Source: Paenibacillus dendritiformis (lineage in GTDB: Bacteria; Bacillota; Bacilli; Paenibacillales; Paenibacillaceae). Taken from it: DNA of 64,000 nt. The notes beneath the pieces were generated by a model, which made no database searches, was not told the origin of the DNA, and saw only the letters and a list, made by a program, of their open reading frames with translations. How positions within the stretch are numbered: the first letter of the stretch is position 1; the number at the start of each line of letters is the position of its first letter. The position numbers and the translations under genes were made by a program. Of this stretch, positions 14,832 to 23,912 are shown one piece after another. The stretch spans positions 2,480,501 through 2,544,500 of the forward strand of contig NZ_AP025344.1 in the NCBI RefSeq assembly GCF_021654795.1, in the 5' to 3' direction.

Positions 14832-16607
14832 GTGAAGAAAAGTTGGGTTATTTTTTTATGCTTGCTGATGTCACTTTCACTGGTGTTGTCGGCATGCACC
14901 GGTGGCGGCGATGCCGCTGAGCCGTCCAAGGAACCGGCTCAAGAGCAGCAGGGCAATGAGCCGGAGAAGAAGGAGGATGGGGAGCCAGCTTCGGAACCGG
15001 AGGAATCCGGAATTGCCAATGAAGGGTTTTTTAAGGCGTCCGATCCGAGCCAGTCACCGGCTACGGCCACATCTCGGACCGATACTCTCATTATCGGCAT
15101 GACCGCGCCGGCTGGAATCTTTCATCCTCTCTATGCAGAGACGGCTTATGATCAGTACGTTATGAGAACGTTGTTCAAGGCGATGCTGGAAGTGGAGAAG
15201 GACGGAACGTATGCTCCGGTGCTGGCTGAGAAGTACGAAGTTTCCCCGGATAATCTGACCCATACGTACAAGCTGAAGGAAGGCCTGAAGTTCAGCGACG
15301 GTTCGCTGCTTACTGCGGAAGATGTCGCCTTTACGATTACCGTTCTGCATGACAAGTCATACGACGGTCCTATGGACATCATTCGAGAGGGTAAAATCAA
15401 AGGCGGCAAGGAATACTACGACGGCAAAGCAACCTCTATTGAAGGCATCAAGGTTATCGATCCTCTCACCATTGAATTTACAACGTTTGAACCAAGCGCC
15501 CTGGCGCAGTCCGCAATCGGCGCGACAGGCATTCTCTCCAAAGCCTATTACGGCAAAGATTACAAGCAGGGCAATTTGAGTTATATGAATGATCTGTTCA
15601 CGAAACCGCTTGGCAACGGACCATACAAGCTGGATAAGTTCCAGGCCGGCCAGGACGTGTCCTTTGTTGCCAACGAGCACTACTTCAAAGGCGCGCCAAA
15701 GATTCCGAAGCTGATCTACAAGTTCACGACAGACGAGACGAACGCCCAGCTGCTGCAGACCGGGGAGACGGATATGGACTTCATCTCCGCGAACCTCGAC
15801 AACTTCGAACTGCTCCAATCGATGGGCTTCCTCGATATTTCCTTGTTCCCGACCAATGGTTACGGCTATATCGCATTTAACCATAACCGGGCGAAGTTCC
15901 AGGACGTGAAGGTGCGTCAGGCATTGGCATACGGCCTGGATCGCGAGCAAATTGTCGAAGCCGTATACCAGGGATATGCCGAGGTAATCAATGTGCCGCA
16001 ATCGAAGCTGTCTTGGGCCTATACCGATGAGGTGAACAAGTACGAGTTCGATCTGGAAAAAGCGAAGCAACTGCTGGAAGAGGCGGGCTGGAAGGTCGGC
16101 GCGGACGGCATACGCGAAAAAGACGGCGAGAAATTCACGATCAACTTTGCCGCCACTTCTCCAAATGTGGTGAATGACGCGATTATTCCGGTCGCGCAGG
16201 CGAATTACAAGGAATTGGGCATCGAATTCGTTGCCGAGCAAATGGACTTCAACGCCGTCGTCGAGAAGCGGAAGAAGGGCGATTTCGATATGCTGTTCAT
16301 GGCTTGGGGTCTCGATCCGGATCCGCAAGGCGCACAAAATAACTTCATTACCGGAGGATCCTGGAACGAAATCGGCTACTCCAACAAAAAAGTCGATGAA
16401 TTGTTCGATAAAGGCGGAAAAACGCTCGATATCGAGGAACGCAAAGCGATTTACAAAGAACTGTACCAAGAAATCAATGAAGACTTGCCATACATTTTCA
16501 TGTACCAGCGTCGTGACATGTGGGCCAACAACGCTCGGTTCACGGGACTGGATATGAGCCCTTACCGCAACTTCTCTTTTGGCGTAGATGCATTGATGAT
16601 TAATTAA
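14832..16607 (+). CDS. peptide/solute-binding lipoprotein (SBP_bac_5), copy 2
   Basis: Tandem paralogue of the gene at 11502, also 591 residues and GTG-started, with the same lipoprotein signal (LVLSAC). By hand the proteins are about 91% identical. Differences cluster in the acidic linker (residues 22-95) and near the C-terminus, where GLTPDPQSAQNVF becomes GLDPDPQGAQNNF. At DNA level the middle is nearly identical to copy 1 while the last 230 bp carry many silent differences, a mosaic suggestive of gene conversion. Ligand specificity may have diverged: W replaces Q and K replaces P in the SQNEIGYSNP/SWNEIGYSNK segment. No permease genes adjoin it. Confidence 0.9.
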   Translation: MKKSWVIFLCLLMSLSLVLSACTGGGDAAEPSKEPAQEQQGNEPEKKEDGEPASEPEESGIANEGFFKASDPSQSPATATSRTDTLIIGMTAPAGIFHPLYAETAYDQYVMRTLFKAMLEVEKDGTYAPVLAEKYEVSPDNLTHTYKLKEGLKFSDGSLLTAEDVAFTITVLHDKSYDGPMDIIREGKIKGGKEYYDGKATSIEGIKVIDPLTIEFTTFEPSALAQSAIGATGILSKAYYGKDYKQGNLSYMNDLFTKPLGNGPYKLDKFQAGQDVSFVANEHYFKGAPKIPKLIYKFTTDETNAQLLQTGETDMDFISANLDNFELLQSMGFLDISLFPTNGYGYIAFNHNRAKFQDVKVRQALAYGLDREQIVEAVYQGYAEVINVPQSKLSWAYTDEVNKYEFDLEKAKQLLEEAGWKVGADGIREKDGEKFTINFAATSPNVVNDAIIPVAQANYKELGIEFVAEQMDFNAVVEKRKKGDFDMLFMAWGLDPDPQGAQNNFITGGSWNEIGYSNKKVDELFDKGGKTLDIEERKAIYKELYQEINEDLPYIFMYQRRDMWANNARFTGLDMSPYRNFSFGVDALMIN

Positions 16608-16620
16608 TCCATGCTTGCCG

Positions 16621-16653
16621 AACCCTCTCCCGTCACGACGGGGGAGGGTTTTT
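16621..16653 (+). terminator. rho-independent terminator, copy 2
   Basis: AACCCTCTCCCGTC and GACGGGGGAGGGTT form the stem, then TTT. Homologous to the terminator at 13291. Confidence 0.85.
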
Positions 16654-16658
16654 GGCGG

Positions 16659-16739
16659 CTCTGGCTCTTAATTGAAGTTGCCGAGATTAAATCTTCAAAT
16701 ATGGCGTTAGAAAGTTACTATGTGAGGAAGGAGCCAGAG
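16659..16739 (+). repeat. inverted repeat before YdcZ pseudogenes
   Basis: CTCTGGCTC (16659-16667) and GAGCCAGAG (16731-16739) are exact inverted repeats about 63 bp apart, followed by TTTT. This could be a leader hairpin or the edge of a lost element. Confidence 0.4.
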
Positions 16740-16859
16740 TTTTGGTGAATAATAAGGAGTGTTTTTTTGCACAATCAAAGACATCATCCATCCTTAATAT
16801 CTATAAAATAGGTATGAATTGCGCCATTCCAAAGTATAAAACGAAAAAGAGGGAAATTT

Positions 16860-17359
16860 ATGCAAATCACACTTTACTTAATTATAGGAATAATTATCGG
16901 AATGTTTTTCCTATTCAGGCATCAATAGGCGCTCGTTTAAGCTCTTATTCAAAAACGCCTTTGACAGCTTCGTTTATTGCATTTTCAGCGGGGACATTCA
17001 TCCTGCTCATTATCAATCTAATAGCTGATCCTGCAGGAATTAGCGTTGGAATAGATTTTTCATATCCATGGTATGTTTTTATCGGTGGAGCCATAGCTGG
17101 CCTTGGTTTTCATGTGGCGAATATAGTTCTTTTCTCAAAACTTGGCGCTTCAATTGTAACGCTGGTAACTGTAACGGGGCAAATGATTGTCGGAATCCTC
17201 ATCGATCACTTCGGATGGTTCGGCATACAAGCTACTCCCGTCAGCATAACCGGAGCGTTCGGGGCTGCGATTATGATTTTCGCTATTTCATTAGTTCAAC
17301 CTAAAATGAAGAAAAACGTATTGGCGGCATCCAAAGCCGAAAATAGGGGAGTAAAATAA
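16860..17359 (+). pseudogene. DMT transporter (YdcZ/DUF606) gene with frameshift
   Basis: The natural start reads MQITLYLIIGIIIGMFF from the ATG at 16860, then frameshifts at a run of five T's (about 16914-16918) and stops at 16926. The next frame continues perfectly as PIQASIGARLSSYSKTP and on to KNVLAASKAENRGVK, the YdcZ-type membrane protein with four hydrophobic segments. One extra T would restore the frame. So this is either a homopolymer frameshift mutation, a sequencing error, or slippage. The region is AT-rich compared with its neighbours. A second, also damaged, YdcZ unit follows with its start overlapping this stop. Confidence 0.75.
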
Positions 17360-17753
17360 TTTGGATTGCATCGGGTGTATTAGCAGGAATTTTGCCGCCG
17401 CTGCAAACGGCTATTAATGGGGAACTTCGCGTTGCAACGGGCTCCCTTTTAGGGGCTGCCTTTATTTCTTTTTTTGTCGGAACGATTCTTTTGCTTGTTT
17501 TGTTATTGATTACTCGACGCCGCATACACATTCCTTTGTATGACGCGCAAAAAAATCGCATTCCTGTTTGGACATATATGGGCGGGATATTTGGCGTATT
17601 TATTGTAACTGGCAACATTATTTTGTTACCCGTACTTGGATCGGTGCTGACTACTATGTTTTTTTTGCTGGGACAAATGGTTATGGCAGTACTCATCGAT
17701 CAGTTTGGAAAATGATCTTGATAATATTTGCCATCTGTCCTATGATTCTATGA
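17356..17753 (+). pseudogene. second YdcZ/DUF606 DMT gene, startless and truncated
   Basis: The protein frame begins at WIASGVLAGILPPLQTAING but has only ATA or ATT (17356/17359) where an ATG would be expected, behind AGGGGAG. It runs through four membrane segments to MAVLIDQFGK, then stops at 17715. YdcZ proteins normally continue for about 25 residues with a final helix. A hydrophobic piece, ILIIFAICPMIL, lies in another frame just after, so a deletion plus frameshift is likely. Paired YdcZ genes normally form a heteromeric small transporter; both partners here look inactivated. Confidence 0.7.
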
Positions 17754-17839
17754 TAGTCTAGGGCAATCGTTTACAGCGTCACATCCATCGATCACGGAAG
17801 GAGCGGATTCGTCTGACTCTACATAGACCGACAGAGAAG

Positions 17840-18811
17840 ATGACCATTCTCGCCGCATTGGGCGGGAATGCCATCCTGCAGCCGAAGCAGGAGGCCACCT
17901 ACGAGAACCAGCTGGCGAACGTTCAGCGCAGCTGCAGCGTCTTGGCCCGATTGGTCGAGCAAGGACACCGGCTCGTCATTACGCATGGCAATGGACCGCA
18001 GGTCGGCAATCTGTTGCTCCAGCAGGAAGAGGCGCAGGCGGAGGTGCCGCCGCTGCCTCTCGATGTATGCACGGCCCAAAGCCAGGGCTTCATCGGCTTC
18101 ATGATTCAACAATTATTGCGCAATGAACTGGCCAGCGGCGGGAACGGCCACTCGGTCGTCAGCTTGATTACGAGAGTAGAGGTGGCGGCGGACGATCCGG
18201 CCTTCGGCAACCCGAGCAAGCCAATCGGCGGCTTCTATACGGAGGAGGAAGCGAAGCGGCTCATGATCGGCAAAGGCTGGCAGTTGAAGCCGGATGCGAA
18301 CCGGGGCTGGCGGCGTGTCGTTCCGTCTCCGCGGCCGCAAGCGATTGTGGAAGCAGACGCGGTAAGACAGCTTCTCGCACTGAACCAGATTGTCATTGCT
18401 TGCGGCGGGGGAGGGATTCCGGTTGTCCGGCAGGAAGACGGCAGCTATATAGGGATTGAGGCCGTAATCGACAAAGATTTCAGCAGCTTCAGGCTCGCTC
18501 GCGAGATCCAAGCCGACGTGCTGCTTATTCTGACGGATGTCGAGCGCGTCTATGCCGGCTATGGCCGCCCGGAGCAGCGGCCCCTGACGAGCCTGACTCC
18601 ATCTTCTGCGGCTGAATACATTGAAGCGGGACATTTCAGCCAAGGCAGTATGCGCCCGAAGGTGGAGGCTGCAGCGTCCTTTGCCGCCCAGGGAGGAACC
18701 GCGATTATTTGTTCGCTTAACCAGGCGGATCTCGCGCTGGCCGGTCTGGCCGGCACGCGGATCGTTCCGGAGAGCGCCGAAGCGCCGGGTTATCCTCGCC
18801 AGGGCACATAG
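17840..18811 (+). CDS. arcC: carbamate kinase
   Basis: A 323-residue amino-acid-kinase-fold enzyme. Carbamate kinase makes ATP from carbamoyl phosphate and ADP. Seen are the N-terminal ALGGNAI, HGNGPQVGNLLLQQE, the TRVEV..DDPAF.NPSKPIG block with GFYTEEEAKRL, the GWRRVVPSP motif, IACGGGGIPV and DKDFSS, and the ILTDVERVY nucleotide region. Full length. No arcA, arcB, arcD or other carbamoyl-phosphate pathway gene is present nearby, so its carbamoyl phosphate source must be elsewhere. The ribosome site is weak (GACAGAGAAG). A tiny gene follows 57 bp downstream. Confidence 0.9.
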   Translation: MTILAALGGNAILQPKQEATYENQLANVQRSCSVLARLVEQGHRLVITHGNGPQVGNLLLQQEEAQAEVPPLPLDVCTAQSQGFIGFMIQQLLRNELASGGNGHSVVSLITRVEVAADDPAFGNPSKPIGGFYTEEEAKRLMIGKGWQLKPDANRGWRRVVPSPRPQAIVEADAVRQLLALNQIVIACGGGGIPVVRQEDGSYIGIEAVIDKDFSSFRLAREIQADVLLILTDVERVYAGYGRPEQRPLTSLTPSSAAEYIEAGHFSQGSMRPKVEAAASFAAQGGTAIICSLNQADLALAGLAGTRIVPESAEAPGYPRQGT

Positions 18812-18868
18812 ATACCTGGCTTGGCAGGAACAATAAGGGAGAGCCTATGGTGAAAGGAATGTCCATTG

Positions 18869-19030
18869 ATGACGAAGAAGCAGAAGAAGCAATCCGGGCC
18901 GAGCTTCGCGCCTGGCATGGAGCTGGATAATTTAAAAGAAAAGGCGACTCCGGAAGAAATTGAACGCGGCGACTCGACGTCCGTTACCAATCTCATACTG
19001 GATCGGACCGGCGACGACAACCAAGGGTAA
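18869..19030 (+). CDS. 53-residue hydrophilic protein
   Basis: Reads MTKKQKKQSGPSFAPGMELD then NLKEKATPEEIERGDSTSV and ends LILDRTGDDNQG. It is a basic N-terminus followed by an acidic, probably disordered body. AAAGGA lies upstream and a strong hairpin terminator follows 14 bp after the stop, which supports a real gene. Small polar proteins of this kind are often sporulation-related in Bacillota, but that is a guess. It may be co-transcribed with arcC. Confidence 0.6.
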   Translation: MTKKQKKQSGPSFAPGMELDNLKEKATPEEIERGDSTSVTNLILDRTGDDNQG

Positions 19031-19043
19031 GAGCCGGAGCCTT

Positions 19044-19088
19044 GAGCCGCCCTGCGATGCCGAAGCGCATGCAGGACGGCTCTTATTT
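19044..19088 (+). terminator. hairpin terminator
   Basis: GAGCCGCCCTGC (19044-19055) pairs with GCAGGACGGCTC (19071-19082) with one mismatch, then TTATTTAT. Confidence 0.75.
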
Positions 19089-19361
19089 ATAATGGAAGAA
19101 ATCCATCATCGAAAATGGGCCTGCTAATGGGAGTAAGAATGAGGGAAATAATGACAGCTCAGTTCAGTAACGGATATCTTTGGAACTATGCTATACTGAA
19201 GACCGTACTACTATTTGTGTCTGACTAGTTTTGCTTGGGGGCGCAACCGAACGGCGGGTTGGATCGTCTAATGTAGGGGAGCTTTGCAAAACGGCGGCTG
19301 ATGCCTCATAATGACACAAGGGGGTACCAACGCCCCTTACCATGGAAAAAGGAGTTACTGT
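19089..19361. other. leader region of the PASTA pseudokinase gene
   Basis: No ORF is convincing. TATACT at 19192-19197 could be a -10 element without a clear -35. A small hairpin (GGGGTACCAACGCCCC at about 19321-19336) lies just before the ribosome site AAAAAGGAG. Confidence 0.35.
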
Positions 19362-20978
19362 ATGAGCACTTACATAGCAGAACGTTATCAGCTGAATTCC
19401 GTCATTTTTCACTTGGGCGGCGGCATGCTCTATGAAGCCGTCGATATGTCTTTGCAGCGGGACGTATTTATTTATGTGGTCGAAAATACCGATTCGGGCC
19501 GCGCAGAGGAATACCGCAACGCATTCGGGAATGTATCGCATTTTTCCAATAACCGATTTTTCCATATGCTGAATGCGGGCATGTCCGGACAGGACTTCTA
19601 CGTGGTGTTTATGGCGTACAGCGGCATGCCGCTAGTGAAATATGCGCAGCGGCACGCCTTGGGCTCGGAGAAGGTGCTGTCCATGATCTACGAGCTGGGC
19701 ACCAGCATCCAGGAAGCGCTGGAGGAAGGGGTCAGCCGCTTCCCGGTGACGATTGATAATGTGTGGGTGACGGCGGATAATCAACTGATTATTATGAACT
19801 ACTGGACCCAGGCGGAGGAAGGGGAGCACGGCACCACCGCCTTGTACCGGCTGCTGTATCAGCTCTGCACGCTTCATCCGCATGTCCCTTCGCAATTCGA
19901 TGTCGTCGAGACTCGCTTGTACGGCGCATTGAAGGACTTGAATGATGTGCAGAGAGATTTGGTTCTGAAGCTGATGAGGAAGGTGCACACGGGAGATGCC
20001 TCGCTGTTCACCTTCATGGTCGGGCTGCGGGAGATTCTGGAGCAGCCGGACGCGCCGATGCAGGTCAGCCGCGACGTGGCGACTCCCGTATTCACGGCCG
20101 CTCCTCCGGTTCAGGCAGATCCGGCCCGGCGTGTTTTTGACGAACCCGAGCCGGATGAGGCGGAAGCGGACGAGGATCTGGCCGAAGAAGAGGATGACGA
20201 TGAGTACGAACGCAAGGAAGCCGCTTCCTTCAACGGAAGCAAGATGCTGCTTATCGTTGCCTGTGTGTGCGTCTTTTTCGCTGTCCTGGGCGGAGCCGTT
20301 ATCTGGGCCAATTCGCTCTCCAAAGACAATGAACCGGTCGCGGTAACCGAGCCGGGGCAGGAAGCCGGCTCCGACGGGGCGGCGGAGCAGCCGGGCGGCA
20401 GCGGCGGCAATGCCGGTAATGGCGCTGTCGTTCCGGATGGCGGCGATAGCGGTTCCGTTGCCGATCCGAATACGTCCGTCAGCTCGGACGGCTCTTCGAG
20501 TTCGAACGGGGGCTCATCCAGCTCGAACACCGACAGCAGCAGCAGTGCCGGCCAAGGATCGCAACAGCCCGATACGAACACGGGAACGCCAACGCAGCCG
20601 GATACGCAGCAGCCGGGCACAACCGAGCCTGGAACGATACCGGGCGATCCCGGAACGACAGATCCAGGGACGCCGCCGCCGGGCACTGGGACGCCAGACA
20701 CGGGAACGCCGGCCGATCCGGCGAATCCGGGGACGGAGACGCCTCCTGCCGAAGCGGGAGAGCCGGGCGAAGGAGAGGGGAAGGTTCCGAGCCTCATCGG
20801 TCTGACGCTGGAAGAGGCGGAGGAGCAAGTGAAGGCTGCGGGGCTTCGCTGGCAGTATTTCAAGGAGAACAGCGAGGAGCAGCCGGCTGGCCAGATTTTC
20901 AAGCAGGAGCCGGAAGCGGGGGCACCGATCAAGAAGGGCGACCGAGTCACGTTTTATATTAGCCGGGAACAGAAATAA
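19362..20978 (+). CDS. membrane-anchored pseudokinase with extracellular PASTA domain
   Basis: A 538-residue protein with the architecture of PrkC/Stk1-type Ser/Thr kinases but a degenerate catalytic domain. Residues about 8-230 follow the kinase fold order: ERYQL start, a glycine stretch (HLGGGMLYEAVD) and a helical body. The VAIK lysine is absent (VFIYVVEN), the HRD..KPEN loop reads RFPVTIDN, and DFG is replaced by MNYW. An acidic linker leads to one transmembrane helix (MLLIVACVCVFFAVLGGAVI, about 288-310). A long Ser/Gly/Pro/Thr-rich extracellular stalk follows, then a single C-terminal PASTA domain (VPSLIGLTLEEAEEQVKAAG, about 473-538). PASTA domains bind muropeptide or peptidoglycan. 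Start at 19362 behind AAAAAGGAG. Confidence 0.8.
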   Translation: MSTYIAERYQLNSVIFHLGGGMLYEAVDMSLQRDVFIYVVENTDSGRAEEYRNAFGNVSHFSNNRFFHMLNAGMSGQDFYVVFMAYSGMPLVKYAQRHALGSEKVLSMIYELGTSIQEALEEGVSRFPVTIDNVWVTADNQLIIMNYWTQAEEGEHGTTALYRLLYQLCTLHPHVPSQFDVVETRLYGALKDLNDVQRDLVLKLMRKVHTGDASLFTFMVGLREILEQPDAPMQVSRDVATPVFTAAPPVQADPARRVFDEPEPDEAEADEDLAEEEDDDEYERKEAASFNGSKMLLIVACVCVFFAVLGGAVIWANSLSKDNEPVAVTEPGQEAGSDGAAEQPGGSGGNAGNGAVVPDGGDSGSVADPNTSVSSDGSSSSNGGSSSSNTDSSSSAGQGSQQPDTNTGTPTQPDTQQPGTTEPGTIPGDPGTTDPGTPPPGTGTPDTGTPADPANPGTETPPAEAGEPGEGEGKVPSLIGLTLEEAEEQVKAAGLRWQYFKENSEEQPAGQIFKQEPEAGAPIKKGDRVTFYISREQK

Positions 20979-20990
20979 GCTCTAAAAGAG

Positions 20991-21029
20991 AAGGAGAACT
21001 GCCGATGGATGAGGCAGTTCTCCTTTTTT
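20991..21029 (+). terminator. rho-independent terminator
   Basis: AAGGAGAACTGCC (20991-21003) pairs perfectly with GGCAGTTCTCCTT (21013-21025), then a T-run. Confidence 0.92.
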
Positions 21030-21043
21030 GTTGCCGCAGGCAC

Positions 21044-21093
21044 AGAAGCCCCGCTCCAGGGCGCGTCGTTCAAGCCTAGGGGCAAGGGCTTCT
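21044..21093 (-). terminator. candidate terminator of the gcvT-gcvPA-gcvPB unit
   Basis: AGAAGCCC (21044-21051) and GGGCTTCT (21086-21093) form a stem just downstream of gcvPB on the minus strand; no strong T-run. Confidence 0.45.
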
Positions 21094-21099
21094 CATTCG

Positions 21100-22557
21100 T
21101 TAGTTGCAAGCGCAATTCAAGACCGGCTTGCGTGCGGCGAGCGTCTCATCCAGCCTTCTCACATCGGTGTGATGCGGCGCGTTAAGCAGCAGCTCCGGCT
21201 GTTCTTCCGCTTCCTTCGCAATCTGAATCATCGTGTCGATGAAGTCGTCGAGCGTCTCCTTGCTCTCGGTCTCCGTCGGCTCGATCATCATGCATTCCTC
21301 GACATTGAGCGGGAAGTAGATGGTCGGCGGATGGAATCCGAAATCGAGCAGCCGCTTGGCGACATCCAGCGTGCGGACTCCATATTGCTTCAAGCCGCTC
21401 CCGGAGATGACGAATTCATGCTTGCATACGCCCGGATAAGGCACTTCGAAATACGGTGCCAGCCGGTGCATCATGTAGTTCGCGTTCAGCACCGCGCATT
21501 CGGAGACGCGGCGAAGTCCGTCCGGCCCGTATGTGCGCATATAGGTGTACGCGCGGACGAGAATGCCGAAGTTGCCAAGGTAGGCTTTGACCCTTCCAAT
21601 CGAGGTTGGCCGTTCCTCTTCGAATCCGAAGGTGCCATCTTCGTTCTTCACGATGAGCGGCTTCGGCAAGTATGGCGCCAGTAGGCGCTTGACACCTACC
21701 GGGCCGGCCCCGGGACCGCCGCCGCCATGCGGGGTGCTCATCGTCTTGTGCAGATTCAAATGCACGACATCGAAGCCCATGTCTCCCGGGCGGGTGATGC
21801 CCATAATGGCGTTGGAATTCGCGCCGTCATAGTACAGCAGGCCGCCGGCTTCGTGGACAATATCGGCAATCTCGAGAATATGCTCCTCGAACAAGCCGAG
21901 CGTGCTCGGATTGGTCAGCATGAGCGCCGCCGTGTCCGGACCGACCGCCGCCCGGAGCGCCTCGAGATCGACAAGCCCCCGTTCGTCCGACGGGATCGTA
22001 ATCGTATCGAGTCCGGCCGCCGTCGCGCTCGCCGGGTTCGTGCCGTGGGAAGAGTCGGGGACGATAACCTTCGTGCGGTGCTCCCCTTTGCTCTCATGGT
22101 AGGCCCGGATCATCATCAGGCCTGTCCATTCCCCGTGAGCGCCTGCCGCGGGTTGGAGGGTAACCTCGTCCATCCCCGTCAGCGCGGCCAGATCCTGCTG
22201 GAGGGTATACAGCAGTTCCAGCGCGCCTTGAATGCTCTCGGCCGGCTGATACGGGTGAATCTTGGCGAAGCCAGCCAAGCGGGCGACATCTTCGTTAATT
22301 TTCGGATTGTATTTCATCGTGCAGGAGCCGAGCGGGTAGAAGCCATTGTCGATGCCGAAGTTGCGGCGCGACAGCTCGGTGTAATGACGGATGACGTCGA
22401 CTTCATAGACTTCCGGCAATTCCGCCGGCTGCTGGCGGAGCATCGCCTCCGGTATCATTTCTTCAATAGCCCGCTGCGGAACATCGCATTCCGGCAGTGA
22501 ATAAGCGGTCCGCCCCGGCTTGCTCAGCTCGAAGATCAGCTTTTTCTCCGGTTTCAT
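21100..22557 (-). CDS. gcvPB: glycine dehydrogenase (decarboxylating) subunit 2
   Basis: The 485-residue C-terminal half of the P-protein, which with GcvPA decarboxylates glycine and passes the aminomethyl group to lipoyl-GcvH. The PLP-binding lysine is in [19 protein letters not shown]. The N-terminal [24 protein letters not shown] and [10 protein letters not shown] are also typical. Normal length. It is last in the gcvT-gcvPA-gcvPB unit and its ATG overlaps the gcvPA stop by 4 bp, implying translational coupling. Expression is expected to follow the upstream tandem glycine riboswitch. Confidence 0.96.
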   Translation of the reverse strand: MKPEKKLIFELSKPGRTAYSLPECDVPQRAIEEMIPEAMLRQQPAELPEVYEVDVIRHYTELSRRNFGIDNGFYPLGSCTMKYNPKINEDVARLAGFAKIHPYQPAESIQGALELLYTLQQDLAALTGMDEVTLQPAAGAHGEWTGLMMIRAYHESKGEHRTKVIVPDSSHGTNPASATAAGLDTITIPSDERGLVDLEALRAAVGPDTAALMLTNPSTLGLFEEHILEIADIVHEAGGLLYYDGANSNAIMGITRPGDMGFDVVHLNLHKTMSTPHGGGGPGAGPVGVKRLLAPYLPKPLIVKNEDGTFGFEEERPTSIGRVKAYLGNFGILVRAYTYMRTYGPDGLRRVSECAVLNANYMMHRLAPYFEVPYPGVCKHEFVISGSGLKQYGVRTLDVAKRLLDFGFHPPTIYFPLNVEECMMIEPTETESKETLDDFIDTMIQIAKEAEEQPELLLNAPHHTDVRRLDETLAARKPVLNCACN

Positions 22558-23912
22558 ACAGCACCCTCCAATCGTTCGGCAAAGTGGTCGATTTCCGCCT
22601 TCGTCCGGCGTTCCGTCACGGCGATCAGCATATGGCCCGCCAGCTCCGGATAGTAACGGGACACATCCAGTCCGCCGATGAATCCTTCCTTCATCAGGCC
22701 GGCGTTCAAGGCCGTCGGGCAGACGCCTTCCGGCAGCTTGACCAGGAATTCATTGAAGAACGGCGAGGTGAATGGAAGGGACAGGGCCTTCGCTTGCGAT
22801 ATCCGATCGGCGGCGTAATGCGCCTTTTGAATGTTCAGATTCGCGACCTCGCGAATGCCGGCTTTGCCCATCACGGACAAGTAGACGGAAGCGCTTAAAG
22901 CCAGCAGCGCCTGGTTCGAGCAAATATTGGACGTCGCCTTCTCCCGGCGGATATGCTGCTCGCGGGCTTGGAGCGTCAGCACGAAGCCCCGTTTGCCGTC
23001 GCGGTCTTTGGTCTGTCCCACGATCCGGCCAGGAATGCGGCGCATCAGCGGCTCGGATACGGCGAAGTAGCCGCAGGTCGGACCGCCCAGAGACGAGGCG
23101 ATGCCGAACGGCTGGGCGTCCCCGACGACGACGTCGGCGCCAAGCTGTCCCGGACTCTCCAGCAGGCCGAGCGACAGCGGATTGGCGCTCATAATAAGCA
23201 ATCCTTTGCGCCCGTGAATCATCGGTTCGATGGCCTTCACGTCCTCGATGCAGCCGAAAAAGTTGGGCGATTGCACGATGACCGCAGCCGTGTCGCCCGT
23301 TATTAGCGCCTCCAGCTTCTCCAGGTCGGTCACGCCGTTCGCATCGGGCGCCTCCACAATGTCAAGGCCGAGTCCGCGCGCGCTCGTATGCAGGATCTGC
23401 CGCGCTTCCGGATGCACGGTGCGCGAGACGACGATCCGCTTGCGCTTCGTGACGGCGCTTGCCAGCACCCCGGCTTCCGCCAGCGCGGTCGCCCCGTCAT
23501 ACATGCTCGCATTGGCCACCTTCATGCCCGTCAGCTCGCATATATACGATTGGAACTCGAATATGGCCTGCAGCTCTCCCTGGCTGATCTCCGGTTGATA
23601 TGGCGTATAGGCGGTATAGAACTCGGAACGGGAGATCACGTGATTGATGACGACCGGAATATGATGGTCATAGATGCCGGCCCCAAGAAAGCTCGCATAT
23701 TGATCGAGGTTGGCGTTGCGGGCGGCCAGTTCCTGCATATGGCGCAGCAGGGCCGCTTCGTCCAGCGCCTCGGATATCGGAAGCCGGCCTTTGTAGCGGA
23801 CGGCTTCCGGAATGTCGCGGAACAGCTCGTCGATCGATGCCGCGCCCATCGCCGCGAGCATGTCCCGCTCGTCTTGCTCGGTCATCGGGATATAGCGATG
23901 TGTCTTGGTCAT
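22554..23912 (-). CDS. gcvPA: glycine dehydrogenase (decarboxylating) subunit 1
   Basis: The 452-residue N-terminal half of the two-subunit glycine decarboxylase found in Bacillota. Recognised by the N-terminal [15 protein letters not shown], the [13 protein letters not shown] motif, [10 protein letters not shown] and the C-terminal [24 protein letters not shown] region. It pairs with GcvPB to form the PLP-containing P-protein in the cytoplasm. Its start overlaps the gcvT stop by 4 bp and its end overlaps gcvPB by 4 bp, so all three genes are tightly coupled. Full length with no disruption. Confidence 0.95.
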   Translation of the reverse strand: MTKTHRYIPMTEQDERDMLAAMGAASIDELFRDIPEAVRYKGRLPISEALDEAALLRHMQELAARNANLDQYASFLGAGIYDHHIPVVINHVISRSEFYTAYTPYQPEISQGELQAIFEFQSYICELTGMKVANASMYDGATALAEAGVLASAVTKRKRIVVSRTVHPEARQILHTSARGLGLDIVEAPDANGVTDLEKLEALITGDTAAVIVQSPNFFGCIEDVKAIEPMIHGRKGLLIMSANPLSLGLLESPGQLGADVVVGDAQPFGIASSLGGPTCGYFAVSEPLMRRIPGRIVGQTKDRDGKRGFVLTLQAREQHIRREKATSNICSNQALLALSASVYLSVMGKAGIREVANLNIQKAHYAADRISQAKALSLPFTSPFFNEFLVKLPEGVCPTALNAGLMKEGFIGGLDVSRYYPELAGHMLIAVTERRTKAEIDHFAERLEGAV

